From: Armigeres subalbatus
Lineage: Eukaryota > Arthropoda > Insecta > Diptera > Culicidae
NCBI RefSeq assembly: GCF_024139115.2
Contig: NW_026942521.1
Location: forward strand, 1-64,000
Direction: 5' to 3'
Length of the DNA: 64,000 nucleotides
Both the position numbers and the translations under genes were made by a program. The stretch's first letter is position 1. Each line of letters starts with the position of its first letter. Positions 32,940-43,150 of this stretch are shown in pieces. The notes beneath the pieces are model-generated. The model ran no database searches, had not been told where the DNA came from, and saw nothing but the letters and a program-made list of their open reading frames with translations.

Positions 32940-33293
32940 TCAGTCTAGATGTGCGGGTTCAATATCCGTCTTCGACTGATATTTTTTGTAAGGTTGCTGA
33001 GGTTGGCGAAGTATACAGCATTTCACTCCTCTATGGGGGAGTGTAAAATTCAACCCTCGAACAACTTGACATTTAGCCTTAGTTTCACGTACCCACTTGG
33101 AAATCGCAGATGGCGCTTCGAAACATAAACAATGGGTCCATCCTACGCCACCGTCACACTTTTTCTCCATGGAAGTCATGTTTATTGTTTCGTCATTTGT
33201 TGTCTTCAAATAACAGACAGGATCCTCATTTGAATAGGGCAGATTTTTAATTGCGAAGCAAATATAAGAAAATAAAATAAACAAATAGGAATT
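32940..33293 (-). CDS. cysteine-rich secreted-like ORF, start uncertain
   Basis: An open minus-strand frame of about 118 codons. The N-terminus (NSYLFILFSYICFAI) looks like a signal peptide. The rest has Cys in pairs and patterns: CYLKTTNDETINMTS, KKCDGGVGWTHCLCFE, KAKCQ, VKCC. An NMT and an NFT sequon are present. The only in-frame start near the signal is TTG (33296); the first ATG lies inside the mature part. So the true start may be in an unseen upstream exon, or the ATG was lost. I do not recognise the family. The C-x-C and the sequons recall the 8-Cys family, but I cannot align the two. Confidence 0.4.
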   Translation of the reverse strand, partial: NSYLFILFSYICFAIKNLPYSNEDPVCYLKTTNDETINMTSMEKKCDGGVGWTHCLCFEAPSAISKWVRETKAKCQVVRGLNFTLPHRGVKCCILRQPQQPYKKYQSKTDIEPAHLD

Positions 33294-33299
33294 CAAATA

Positions 33300-33878
33300 T
33301 GTTCTCTATTATTCGTTTGTTTACTTATTATGCTCAAGTGTATTAAGCGCAAAGGAGCCAAAACCATTATTCATTGTTCTACAATTTTGCAGCTTGATGC
33401 TCAAATACGGATTAGATAATTCAGAGAACTGTAAGGCTGATTGAAAAAAAAATCGAAATTTCTTTATGACAAGGCAGTTTCATTTTAATTCACAAAATAA
33501 CGCATAATGTTTCTCATTTCGGTAAATCTGTATTTTGCGCTAGAATTCCGCTTGTATTACTTTCTAAAGCTACATCTTCCGTGTCCATTCTTCTTTCTTT
33601 ATCAATTTTTTAATTTAATTTTAAAATTCTTAATTTAACTTTCTTAATTTTGTCTTCATGATACCGCCGTCGGGGTGGCAAAAAGTTAAATGGAGGTGAG
33701 AATGGGTCACTATTTCAACTACATGGAATGCTTGTAGAAAACATTTAATGTATCCGAGGACAAGAAAACTGAATTATAAGAAACCTTTTTGAAGTATTTT
33801 AGTATCCGCACTCCTGACTGTCGGTGAAGGCGCTGACCCATTCCCACCCTTCAGACCTATTGTCACCCGCGACGACGG
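33300..33878. other. no gene; weak inverted repeat near 33664-33879
   Basis: GAATGGGTCA at about 33702 and TGACCCATTC at about 33834, with CCGTCGGGGTGGC and CACCCGCGACGACGG further out, suggest a decayed hairpin element abutting the next transposon. Confidence 0.4.
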
Positions 33879-34777
33879 TACAGTGAACGTTCGCTAATTG
33901 GGGGTCCAGTTGGTGCGCTTTTTAGTTCGCTAATTGGCGCGAAACCCAATTAAAAACCCATATTCGCCAACAGAGCGTTTCGTACACAAACGAGTATCTA
34001 ACTACGTCCGACTCAAATCTATTTTTTTTCGCAAGTTATAATATCGATCGCGGCAGTTCATCGTGGGGAAAAGTTTCAAGCATTACTCGTGAATCAGAAC
34101 ATAACCGAAGATCAAACTGTTCCTATCAAAACTTTATTGTAAAAGTGATTTAAGAATCTGCTCACCCGGGGAAGCCAACTTGAATCAACGAAAAGTAGCG
34201 AAAACATTCAACTGTGTGGTAGCATTGGGTTGGTATACGTATCAATACACGTCTGGTTCATTGCAACGGCAGTAGTGTAGTACCGGTAGTACCATAGACT
34301 AACGCAAAATGAACTCCCCCAAGAAATTATGACGTTTGAGCGGGTCGCATAATGAACGCAAAATGAACTTTTGTTCGAGAAGACGACCCGCTCAAATGTC
34401 AAAATCCATCGGGTGAGTGAATTTGATGAACTCCTGCACAGGTCTATTTCATCTGTTTTTGTTTTGCTCTGTGCATTGCACGCTTCACACACAGTGGTGC
34501 TGTATCGGATAGAGTCTCGAGTATCGGTGCGTACAGTGGTCTCAAAAACTGAAACACTGTAATTGATGTGTAGGATTCTGGTTTGATATCGGCTTTAGCG
34601 ACGGTACGTAAGTAGTTTAACTTTCAGTGAGGACATCGGGAAACCTCTGTGCAATTGAATTGAGAGGAAACAGTGCATTTATACGTATATCATCACTTTG
34701 TTATTACCTCATTTGTTTTGTTAGTAGTGAAATTTTTTTCTAGTTCGGAATCTTCAATCGAACAGATTTTTTAAATC

Positions 34778-36028
34778 ATGGATACATGTAAGGCCTGCGG
34801 TAGGAATCCGGGGAGATCAGACAGAAGTGTTCTGTGCAGCGGTTCGTGTGGAGGACTTTTCCACCCTGGATGCGTTGGTCTGAACTCCACCAACTTCAAA
34901 GCTTGGACACCCAATGTGGGCCTTCTTTGGTTCTGCGACAACTGTAGAGTCAATTTCAACCCCAGCATAATGGATCGAGAATCAGTAATCATGAAGACGA
35001 TGCGAGATCTTCTACTTCGTGTCGACTCTATGGATCTAAGGATCGGACAGTTCGGAGAGAATTTGAAAACCCTCTGCAACTTACTATCAATCTCCACTTC
35101 AATGCGCCGCGATTCCAACATTTCATCCAGACTACAGAACTTTTCGTCAACGGGACCAGCACTGCATGATCACTCCGAGTTCTACAACAGTATTGACAAC
35201 AATTTGGACCTTTCTCTTCGATCGAATGCTGCAAATATGACGTTAACTGGTGCTGAAGGAGAAACTAATGCTGACTTGATTGGCGATGAATCTAGTGATC
35301 ACATTAATGTTTCACCGCCTTGTCGATCCAGAGTTACTTTTCCTGCCAACAATAATGTAAATTCTGCTGATCCCACTACCTATGCCGCTACCGTCACAAA
35401 TTGTGCCACTGCCTCCACTTCCAAAGCAACTAATGACACCGCTGCTGCCCCCGTTATCAACGCTACAATGAATACAACAACCTCTGACACCAGTACTGCC
35501 ACCACTTCCGTCGCCACCGCCCGTTCTGCCGCTACAAACAGCTCCGTCGCCACCACCCACTCTGTCGCCACCATCAGCTCCGTTGCCGCCAAAAACCCCA
35601 ATGCCATAACCAACTCTAGCTCGTCTCCACATACTGTCAACAATGGTATCAATAATCAAAACGTACCTAACGGTTTGTCTGCGGATGAGCAACAGAACTG
35701 TCGTCTGCGTGTAGTAAACAGAAGCTATCGTCGAGAAACATCCGCTGATAATCTGAAATCGTTCTATGTAACTCCCTTCCATGTTGAACAAAACGAAGAA
35801 GACGTCCTGGAATACCTCCGAGAAACACTCAACGTTGGAGAATCCACGCTGAGATGCGTAAAACTAGTGCCGCGCAACAAGGACATCAGTGAACTGTCGT
35901 TTGTTTCTTTTAAAGTGTCTGTGTCCGATGATTTGATTCCATTTATCAATGACAGATTCTACTGGCCAGAGGGCGTTGAAATCGCCCGAAGTTCGAATCA
36001 AAAAACGAGAAACGTTCAATTCCTCTAA
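34778..36028 (+). CDS. LINE ORF1 protein with PHD-type zinc finger
   Basis: 416 codons, intact. Residues 4-56 form a C4HC3 PHD-like finger: Cys4, Cys7, Cys20, Cys24, His29, Cys32, Cys53, Cys56. Residues about 190-290 are Thr/Ala/Ser-rich low complexity. Residues about 320-410 (FYVTPFHVEQNEEDV ... FVSFKVSVSDD ... WPEGVEI) resemble the conserved C-terminal domain of CR1/Jockey-group ORF1 proteins, which bind element RNA. It overlaps the start of ORF2 by 80 nt in another frame. It is a transposon gene, not a host chromatin factor. Confidence 0.8.
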   Translation: MDTCKACGRNPGRSDRSVLCSGSCGGLFHPGCVGLNSTNFKAWTPNVGLLWFCDNCRVNFNPSIMDRESVIMKTMRDLLLRVDSMDLRIGQFGENLKTLCNLLSISTSMRRDSNISSRLQNFSSTGPALHDHSEFYNSIDNNLDLSLRSNAANMTLTGAEGETNADLIGDESSDHINVSPPCRSRVTFPANNNVNSADPTTYAATVTNCATASTSKATNDTAAAPVINATMNTTTSDTSTATTSVATARSAATNSSVATTHSVATISSVAAKNPNAITNSSSSPHTVNNGINNQNVPNGLSADEQQNCRLRVVNRSYRRETSADNLKSFYVTPFHVEQNEEDVLEYLRETLNVGESTLRCVKLVPRNKDISELSFVSFKVSVSDDLIPFINDRFYWPEGVEIARSSNQKTRNVQFL

Positions 36029-36879
36029 TAACAACATAAATGCCAATGTACCTTCCCATAATATTTCTCATTCAGAAATTTGCGATACAATTTACGATTC
36101 AAAAATTGATCTCCATTACATGGATTATAGTCAGATGCAATCCCTGCTTCAAAGACGCTCTAAGAATTTTTTGAAAATTGGTCTACACAATGCCAGAAGT
36201 TTAATTAATAACATAGCCAACTATCGTGCGCTCCTAGAAAAATCTGAACTTGGTGTTTTTGCTGTCGTTGAATCGTGGCTTAAATCAACTCATACAAACA
36301 AAATTGTTGAGATAAATGGATATAACATCATCAGATCCGATCGACACACGAAGAAAAAAGTTCGAGGAGGGGGAATTGCCCTTTATTTGAAGAAGAATTT
36401 AAAGTTTACTGTCATCTCTAAATCGGGAAGCGACAGCGATATCGATTACCTTTTCGTTAAACTTAAACAAGCCAATCTAGTCTGTGGAATAATATATAAG
36501 CCACCCGACATAAACCTATCTAAATTACACGTCGTATTCGATCTTATTTCTGAAATCTCTGCTACTGAGCCTAATATCTTGGTTGCAGGAGATTTTAATG
36601 TTAACATGATGCTAGAAAGCAATTTAAAAACAAGAAACATGTGTGATCAAATAAATGCACTGTCCTTTAAACTAATTAAAACTTTCCCTACCTGCCACAA
36701 AGTTGGCTGCACATCCTCTACAATCGATCTATTTACAGGAAACTGCACCAGTTTTATCAATAATGTATATCAATCGTCTATTGGAGGTATTAGTGACCAC
36801 GACTTCGTGTGTATTGATTTCAAATTCAGGCATCCTAAAACATGCTCTGAGGTGTATTGGGCTCGCGATTACCATGAAA

Positions 36880-37370
36880 TAGGAGATCGTCAGTTGCATT
36901 CTAGCAAAAATTCCGCTTGAGGCCCTTCCTAAATATTTCAACAACAGCCACTACACCTGATGGTATAATTGCAATATTTCCATTATCAGGCGACAGGTGG
37001 TGTTGCTGTGTGTTTGTATCAATGTAATATTGCATATACACTAGTGACATCTGCTATTCGATATCGTAAGCTTTCAATGTTGCTTCCACACACACGAGGT
37101 GGAGAACAGTCTTGAAAAAATTGAAAGTATACAGCTATAATTTAGTATGGAGGTACAATGAAATCTCTTTTATTGTTTAGAACTGTAAAACAAGTCGTGG
37201 GAACAAAAAATCTAAAAATTATTTGTTGCTTTTTGACCTAGGTTTCATATTGATGCGATGCGTAGTTAATGAGAACGGATGATTTGTCCATACAAGGAAA
37301 TTTATTTTACTTTAAATGCTGTGGCGCCATCTCGTTCAAACAGCACCTTTGTCTTTGCCTTATTGATAGT
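36880..37370. mobile_element. insertion inside LINE ORF2, unassigned
   Basis: ORF2 text stops after ARDYHEI and resumes at about DSESFISSLRN. The roughly 490 nt between are AT-rich, contain CACCTGATGG ... ACAGGTGGTG (36952-37015) and no ORF. No clear terminal repeat or target duplication was found. Confidence 0.5.
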
Positions 37371-37955
37371 GAATCATTCATCTCAAGCTTACGCAATTCT
37401 AATTTTGACATGATGTACCAACACAATGATGTTAATGAGAAACTTAATTACTTTAACAAGTTGTTTGTATCGATAATCAATCAACATGCTCCTTTGAAAA
37501 AGAAAGTTGGAAAAGACCCTAATTACCCTTGGTTGAATAATCATATTAAAAAAGTTTTTAAGAACCGTTCTGAGGCCTATGAGTGCTGGAAACGAGATAA
37601 AAATGATGATCGCAGGTGGAATAATTTTAAACGATTAAGAAATCTTGCAAACCGAGAAGTCATACGTGCGAAAAGAGAGCATTTTACAATCAATCTCAGT
37701 GCGGACCTTCCAGCCAAACAACTCTGGCGTAACATAAAAAGACTTGGACTGAAAAATTCCAATTCTAAAATGGGTGGCGGCGATGTTACTGCTGAAACCC
37801 TTAATAACTATTTCATTTCACATTATTTGCCGTTTTCATTCAATGAACATATCAATGATTCAGCATCTCAAAACAATTTTTCATTTAAAGGAGTCACTAA
37901 TGATGAAGTTCTGTGTCAGTTTGCTGCAGCTTCAAGTGATTCTATAGGTGTCGAC

Positions 37956-38153
37956 AAAAGATATTTTAGTTACTAGATAAAGATTGTCGCTGTCGTCGCT
38001 GTCCGGAACATCTTTTGCTGGCGAGGATAGGGGAGCTAAATGTCAAAGAAGAAAAATCCATACGATTTGACAGGTATGTACCACACATGTTTCGGACAGC
38101 AGAACAAAGGGAACCGAAGCGACAATCTTTATCTAGTAACTAAAATATCTTTT
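37956..38153. mobile_element. 198-bp MITE with 36-bp perfect terminal repeats
   Basis: Starts AAAAGATATTTTAGTTACTA and ends with the exact inverse; arms are 36 nt. The 8-bp duplication GTGTCGAC is at 37948-37955 and 38154-38161. Taking out the element and one copy of the duplication restores the ORF2 frame (…IGVD-QIPL…), which confirms the boundaries. Truncated relative at 27434-27547. Confidence 0.9.
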
Positions 38154-39909
38154 GTGTCGACCAAATTCCATTAAAAATGTTAAAAATGTCCTTAAATGTT
38201 ATTTTGCCTCATCTAACAGATCTGTTTAATTTATGCATCACTTTTTCTGTGTTTCCCGAACACTGGAAAACAGCAAAAGTTATTCCTATTGAAAAAAGTG
38301 ATAGTCCTTCTACTGAGAAAGATTATCGACCCATCAGTATACTTTGCGCATTGTCCAAAATTTTTGAATCAATTCTTTCCAAACAGCTGAACGAACACCT
38401 CAATCAACATGATCTTATTTGTGAATCACAATCAGGGTATCGTAAAAAATGTAGTACGATAACAGCTTTGATTAAAATCGAAAATGATATTAGAGAAGCT
38501 ATGGACAAAAAACTAATTACTTTGATGTCATTGTTGGATTTTAGTAAGGCATTTGACTCCATCGATCATAAACTGCTCTGCAATAAACTTTCAAGTAATT
38601 TTCTTCTTGATTCGCCTTCAGTTAAGCTGGTGTTTTCTTATTTGTCAAACAGATTTGAATATGTTGAATTTGACAATAAACAATCAAATAAAAGGAGTCT
38701 CTCGTGTGGTGTACCTCAAGGTTCAATACTAGGTCCATTGCTTTTCTCAATGTATATAAACGATTTACCACTTGTATTGTCTTTTTGCAAATTTCATTTA
38801 TATGCCGATGATTGTCAATTGTACCTTTCCGCGCCACCAAATGTGTGTCAGATATGGTTAGAAAAATGAACGAGGATATTTGCAATATTGTTAGGTGGTG
38901 TGAGCTAAATGGTCTTGTACTAAATACAAGAAAAACTCAAACAATTATCTTTAGATCAAAGCGTATGTCTAAAATGAATGCACCGTTAGTGAAAGTTGGG
39001 GACGATTTTATACAATATTCTGAAACAGTTAAAAATCTTGGTATTGTTATGGACTATTCTTTGGATTGGAATGCCCAAGTTAATTCAGTAAGTAGGAAAA
39101 TTCATAATGCTCTACATTCACTATCTACTTTAAGGCAATGCACACCACAACATATTAGAAAAAAATTGGCCATATCGCAACTGATACTATTTTCGACTAT
39201 GGTGATGTTTTTTTTGGTCTTTTTTCACAGAGGAACTTAAAAAAAACTTAATTTAGCCTTCAATGCCGTTACTCGGTATGTTTTTAATCTTAAAAAGCAT
39301 GATCATATATCGAATTATGCAGACTTGCTGTTAGGTTGTACGTATGATATTCACCTTAAGCTGCGTACCTGCACCCAAACTTACAAAATTCTAAATAATC
39401 CCCCAAAATACCTTGAGAACTTTTTTACGTATGGGCGATCAACAAGAGCACCCATACTGATTGTTTCACGATGCATGACTAATTATTTGAAAGATTCTTA
39501 TCGTCATAGAGCCGTCAACATTTGGAATAATTTGCCAACTAATTGCCGACTTCAGCGCAGTCTTCATCTGTTCACAGAGAGTGTGTCTAATTTTATACAT
39601 TGGCACTTGTGAAATAGTTATAGTTCCATATACTTTGAAAACCAATAGAGGTTACTTATGTGGCTATGTAGATTATTAATAAATAAATAAATAAATAAAA
39701 AAGCGGCTAAACGTCAGAATGTAATGTCAAAAACGCGTTGACACTTTGTTTCCGTATTTGGCGGGATCCATATTTTCGGGCGCGTAAAATTTTCCTTTGT
39801 TCAATGCAAAAAGTAAACAACATTGACGCTTGTCAAAACGCCCCAATTAGTGAACGGCATTCGCTAGTTGGGGTGAGGTCGTTCCCCAATTAGGGAACGA
39901 TCACTGTAC

Positions 39910-40600
39910 TCCATATTGAAATGTCTATATTCCAAACCTAATATAAAATTGTCTGCCTCCAAAATTTGAATAAATTTTTAAGCTATGCCACATTCCCGCT
40001 GAACGATTAACTGTTATCCGAGAAAATTAACCCACCAAAATTGTTTTGGTAATCGACCCCAACGACCTCAAAACGGTCATCTTACTACTCAGCTACGGAA
40101 GCTCCATTCTCCTTTGATTAATTCAAGTTTAGATTGATTTTCATTTTCATTTTCATTTCAATTCCATTTTCGCCCTATTCGTGAAATGATTCGAATAATC
40201 TCGAGTTTGACAGGACCACCCGGACAAAAATTTCGGAGTACAGTGACATTGTATACTACATATGTCAAGTTGCTCCCGGGTTGGTAAAATTAGATTCAAT
40301 GTAGACACTAACACATAACGAGTTCTTATTTTCTCGTGACCGGAAACCTAATGCAAGGGTCTGCCGTTTACTTAATACAATCTGTGCATATGTCGCAAAT
40401 TATGGCAGACTGTACGCGAAACTAATACAAGATTGCAATAAAATGTTGCAATCTCTGGTTGGGTGTAGGGCCGCTAGAGGTCGCGCCCGTCTCGGTGATA
40501 AACTGTACATACATCGCTCAAACAAAACTTGAATCCACATTAATTCAGATCCGTTAATTGAAATCATTCACGGTGACATCAACGGTTGAGCGGCAACATT
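39910..40600. other. no gene seen
   Basis: Unassigned, with a TTTCATTTTCATTTTCAT simple stretch at 40138-40160. No terminal repeats. Confidence 0.4.
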
Positions 40601-41640
40601 ATTACCAATCATCATCACCCAAATGCCAACCACCTCAAAACAATTTATGCACCGTTCGACGAAACGGGCCAGGCGAATGATGAATGAGGCGTTACCCGTT
40701 CACATAGGAAAGACCAAACTAGCATCATGGGCCATTAAGCAACGGCTCATTAATCGACTTAATTGTAACGTTTAAATTTTATGAGCATGTTTGGTGGAGC
40801 CACGCGGACACCCTGTTTTGAACATGTTCCGTTCCGTGAACGTGATCGTGTGCAGCAGCAACAGAAGCCGTCCGTTGTAGCCGTTTCCTGCCACCGCCTG
40901 TCTGTGGTCGATTCTGTCAGCGCACTCTGGCTTAACTAAAACACACGCGATCAATCGATCGCTCGCCGCTTCGTGAATGGGACTTTGTCTCGGTAGACGG
41001 CGCTTTTCCATGACTGCTCACAAGGCAAGTCAAACGGCCTACTGCTGCGTGTGATCGGCAGAAATTGGACCTCACCGCAACACCAGCCGCGACGACAATC
41101 TCAATGGATGTAAACAATGAAGCGTGAGAAAAAAGTAATGTCCACAATCGGTTTGTTTTTGTACGTTGATTGGTGTTGTTTTCCCAATGTTTATCGCACG
41201 GACAGTCAGTCAAGGGAAAACCGAACGTGCATGGAATGGTTCGTTTTTCACACTTTCACAGCTGATTTACACACCTGATAGAGGATAGCACGCAATCCCT
41301 GCCTCGTTGTCGGGTCGGATACTCGGACGGATACAGTTGGCGAGCAACCGCAAGAGCGATCGAAAGGGATCTTGCAATTCGTGTTGCTTTTTTTTTCTGG
41401 GCACATTAGTGTCTGCCCCCATCTGGTTGATCGAAAAGGGAAACAAAATGTTGCAATTTTACGCGTGTAAAAGAGTCGTGATGGGTCGATTTGATACGGC
41501 TGATTCGCAAGCGACTATTGCTCCCCAGCAGTCGTCGGTATCGGGTGGCGGTAACTTCGTACTTTGGATCGTGGCGGAATCTACACAATATTAAGTTTGA
41601 AAAGGTAGTTGGAGTGATTCCTTAATTGCCTTTTCTCTAG
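40600..41640. other. GC-richer low-repeat island, possibly regulatory or untranslated exon
   Basis: This kilobase is visibly richer in GC and CpG than its neighbours (CCGTCCGTTGTAGCCG, CGCGATCAATCGATCGCTCG, ACACCAGCCGCGACGAC) and contains none of the window's repeat families. The short ORFs on both strands have no motif. It could be a promoter or 5' untranslated exon of a gene outside the window; this is inference. Confidence 0.35.
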
Positions 41641-42740
41641 GGCAGATCATTAATGGAACTATTACTGCACTTCAAACTGATTATTCTTGAGGAATGAGCA
41701 ACTTTCGTATAGCATGCTAAATCCATTAGCATTAGTCGAAAATCATTCATCATGAATCTTTGGATCACGAAGAACGATGTGTGAAAAGCAGCATGTGAAA
41801 GGAAAATGTCTGATAAACTCTCACGCGAATGTCTGCCCTAGAACCTGATAATAATGGGTATGCCCAAGTTGATGCGACGCGGAATAATGGAATTTGACAT
41901 CTCATTGGTAATAATTATTACTCGCGTTTACTCTGACAGACACCTAAGAAGAACAACCAGCAGGGCCTTGTTAAAGATGGCTAAATTAAGCACACGATGA
42001 GTTCAGATTGCCAATTTTCTCGAATTACATTATTAGAAAATTCATGGTAACCATGGCCTGGGGAAGCTTCATCCAACTAACAATTCAGATGTAAAAATCA
42101 TAACATAAAACCCCCGAAATTTAATAAAAATCATGCCGAACTGTTAGGGTTTTATAAAATAATTGAGAATCACTTGCCAAAATGTTGTACAACTTTCGCA
42201 AGGAATGTAAGAAAATCGCATATCCGCTGATTACGTGCACGTAATGGATAACTATGATTGTATACAATCAAAACTCATCTACTTGGATAATGTGACGCAA
42301 GTCAAAAGCAACAGAAGGAGTTTTAGAGCCTGAAAAACAACTGAGCTAATCATTACCAAGAGGCATATGAAACTATAAGCAAATCGCAACTGCCTGACCT
42401 CGTCTGATCGAACAAGCATGGCACAACCTATAGGCGTCTTCATCTGGAAATTTGCTGATCATGATATGCTAATGAGCTTGAGCATATATTTACACAAATA
42501 AACCCTACATCGCAGCATCCTCCTTCTTCGTGGTAGGTTCCTACCCACAGGAACAACACGAAGCAACATCTTCAGGCAGAACGAGTCACGAGCTATCGAT
42601 AACATACCGTAAGAACTCTGCTCGATGTTGAGCAGAGAAAAAGCAGTAGTAACATCCGTGCATAGAAAAAACATAGGGTTACTGCTCCTGAACTTCATCT
42701 CATAGCTCCGATATTCATCCCACGAAAAGAGGCCTGGAAG
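41640..42740. other. no gene seen
   Basis: AT-rich unassigned DNA. 42670-42725 (CTCCTGAACTTCATCTCATAGC) resembles the left part of the MITE at 50498-50712. Confidence 0.4.
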
Positions 42741-42743
42741 CAG

Positions 42744-43150
42744 GGTTTGCAGAAATGGCTCTCAATAGATAACGAACAACGATAAAAAAGATGCAAAAAC
42801 TGTTTCGAATCACAACAAGCCATGATAACAAATTTATCAAATTTGCCTACAAGTGCGAAAAAACATAATCGGATAGGCAGCCCCCACAGAAAAATGGTGA
42901 TTCTCGCTTTGTTTTCGCTCCTTTCGTGTTGGTTACTGCACAGCTATGTAAAACAAATTGAAATGCATCATCAGAGCCAGTGCTCCCCGCATTTGGAGCT
43001 TTCTAAAAGAAATTTATCATGGGGGAGCGCGAGTGATGCTCGCATGAAAAATCTCAGTACGACTGTGTTTGTATTTTCGTAAAGAATGCGAGTGGTGCTC
43101 ACATGAGGAAAGCTCATTAATGTTTGTATGAGCGCGAGTGGTCATCTGCA
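42744..43150. repeat. interspersed repeat, uninterrupted relative of 21880-22965
   Basis: Shares GATAACGAACAACGATAAAA, CACAACAAGCCATGA, TCGGATAGGC, TATGTAAAACAA and AAGAAATTTATCATGGG with the other copy but lacks the 795-bp LINE-derived insert. 43015-43150 has three phrases of GCGAGTG-TGCTC-CATGA. Confidence 0.6.

Larger units (their letters stand above)
35949..39612 (+). pseudogene. LINE ORF2: endonuclease and reverse transcriptase, broken
   Basis: 35949-36920 holds an APE endonuclease (LKIGLHNARSL, VAGDFNVN, SDHDF). The frame is lost at an insertion of about 490 nt near 36880-37370. 37370-37975 holds the linker (HAPLKKKVGKDPNYPWLNN), stopped by a 198-bp MITE. 38160-38869 holds the RT fingers and palm (KDYRPISIL, SKAFDSIDHKLL, GVPQGSILGPLLF, YADD). 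A frame change near 38850 leads to 38860-39240 (WCELNGLVLNTRKT, LGIVMDYSLDW), and another near 39230 leads to the C-terminus (to 39612). Not functional as it stands. Confidence 0.8.
34200..39698 (+). mobile_element. CR1/Jockey-group LINE, nearly full length
   Basis: A 5' region of about 0.5 kb, ORF1 (34778-36028), overlapping ORF2 pieces to 39612, then a short 3' UTR and an (ATAA)n tail at about 39678-39698. The left boundary is uncertain. A hairpin (TTTGAGCGGGTCG/CGACCCGCTCAAA) lies in the 5' region at 34330-34400. ORF2 is broken by two insertions and two frame changes. Confidence 0.8.
33881..39906. mobile_element. TA-flanked terminal-inverted-repeat element interrupted by a LINE
   Basis: The left end CAGTGAACGTTCGCTAATTG pairs with the right end whose inverse is CAGTGATCGTTCCCTAATTG. 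TA borders both (33879-33880, 39907-39908). The second-layer words GCTAATTGG and CCAATTAGTGAACGG repeat the terminal motif. The own sequence is only about 0.3-0.5 kb on each side; the rest is a LINE. TA duplication and CAGT start suggest the Tc1/mariner-pogo group. Confidence 0.75.

Noticed and set aside
34778..36028. PHD finger protein as a host chromatin gene
   Set aside because: It is followed immediately by an endonuclease-RT ORF overlapping it, and its C-terminal domain fits LINE ORF1.
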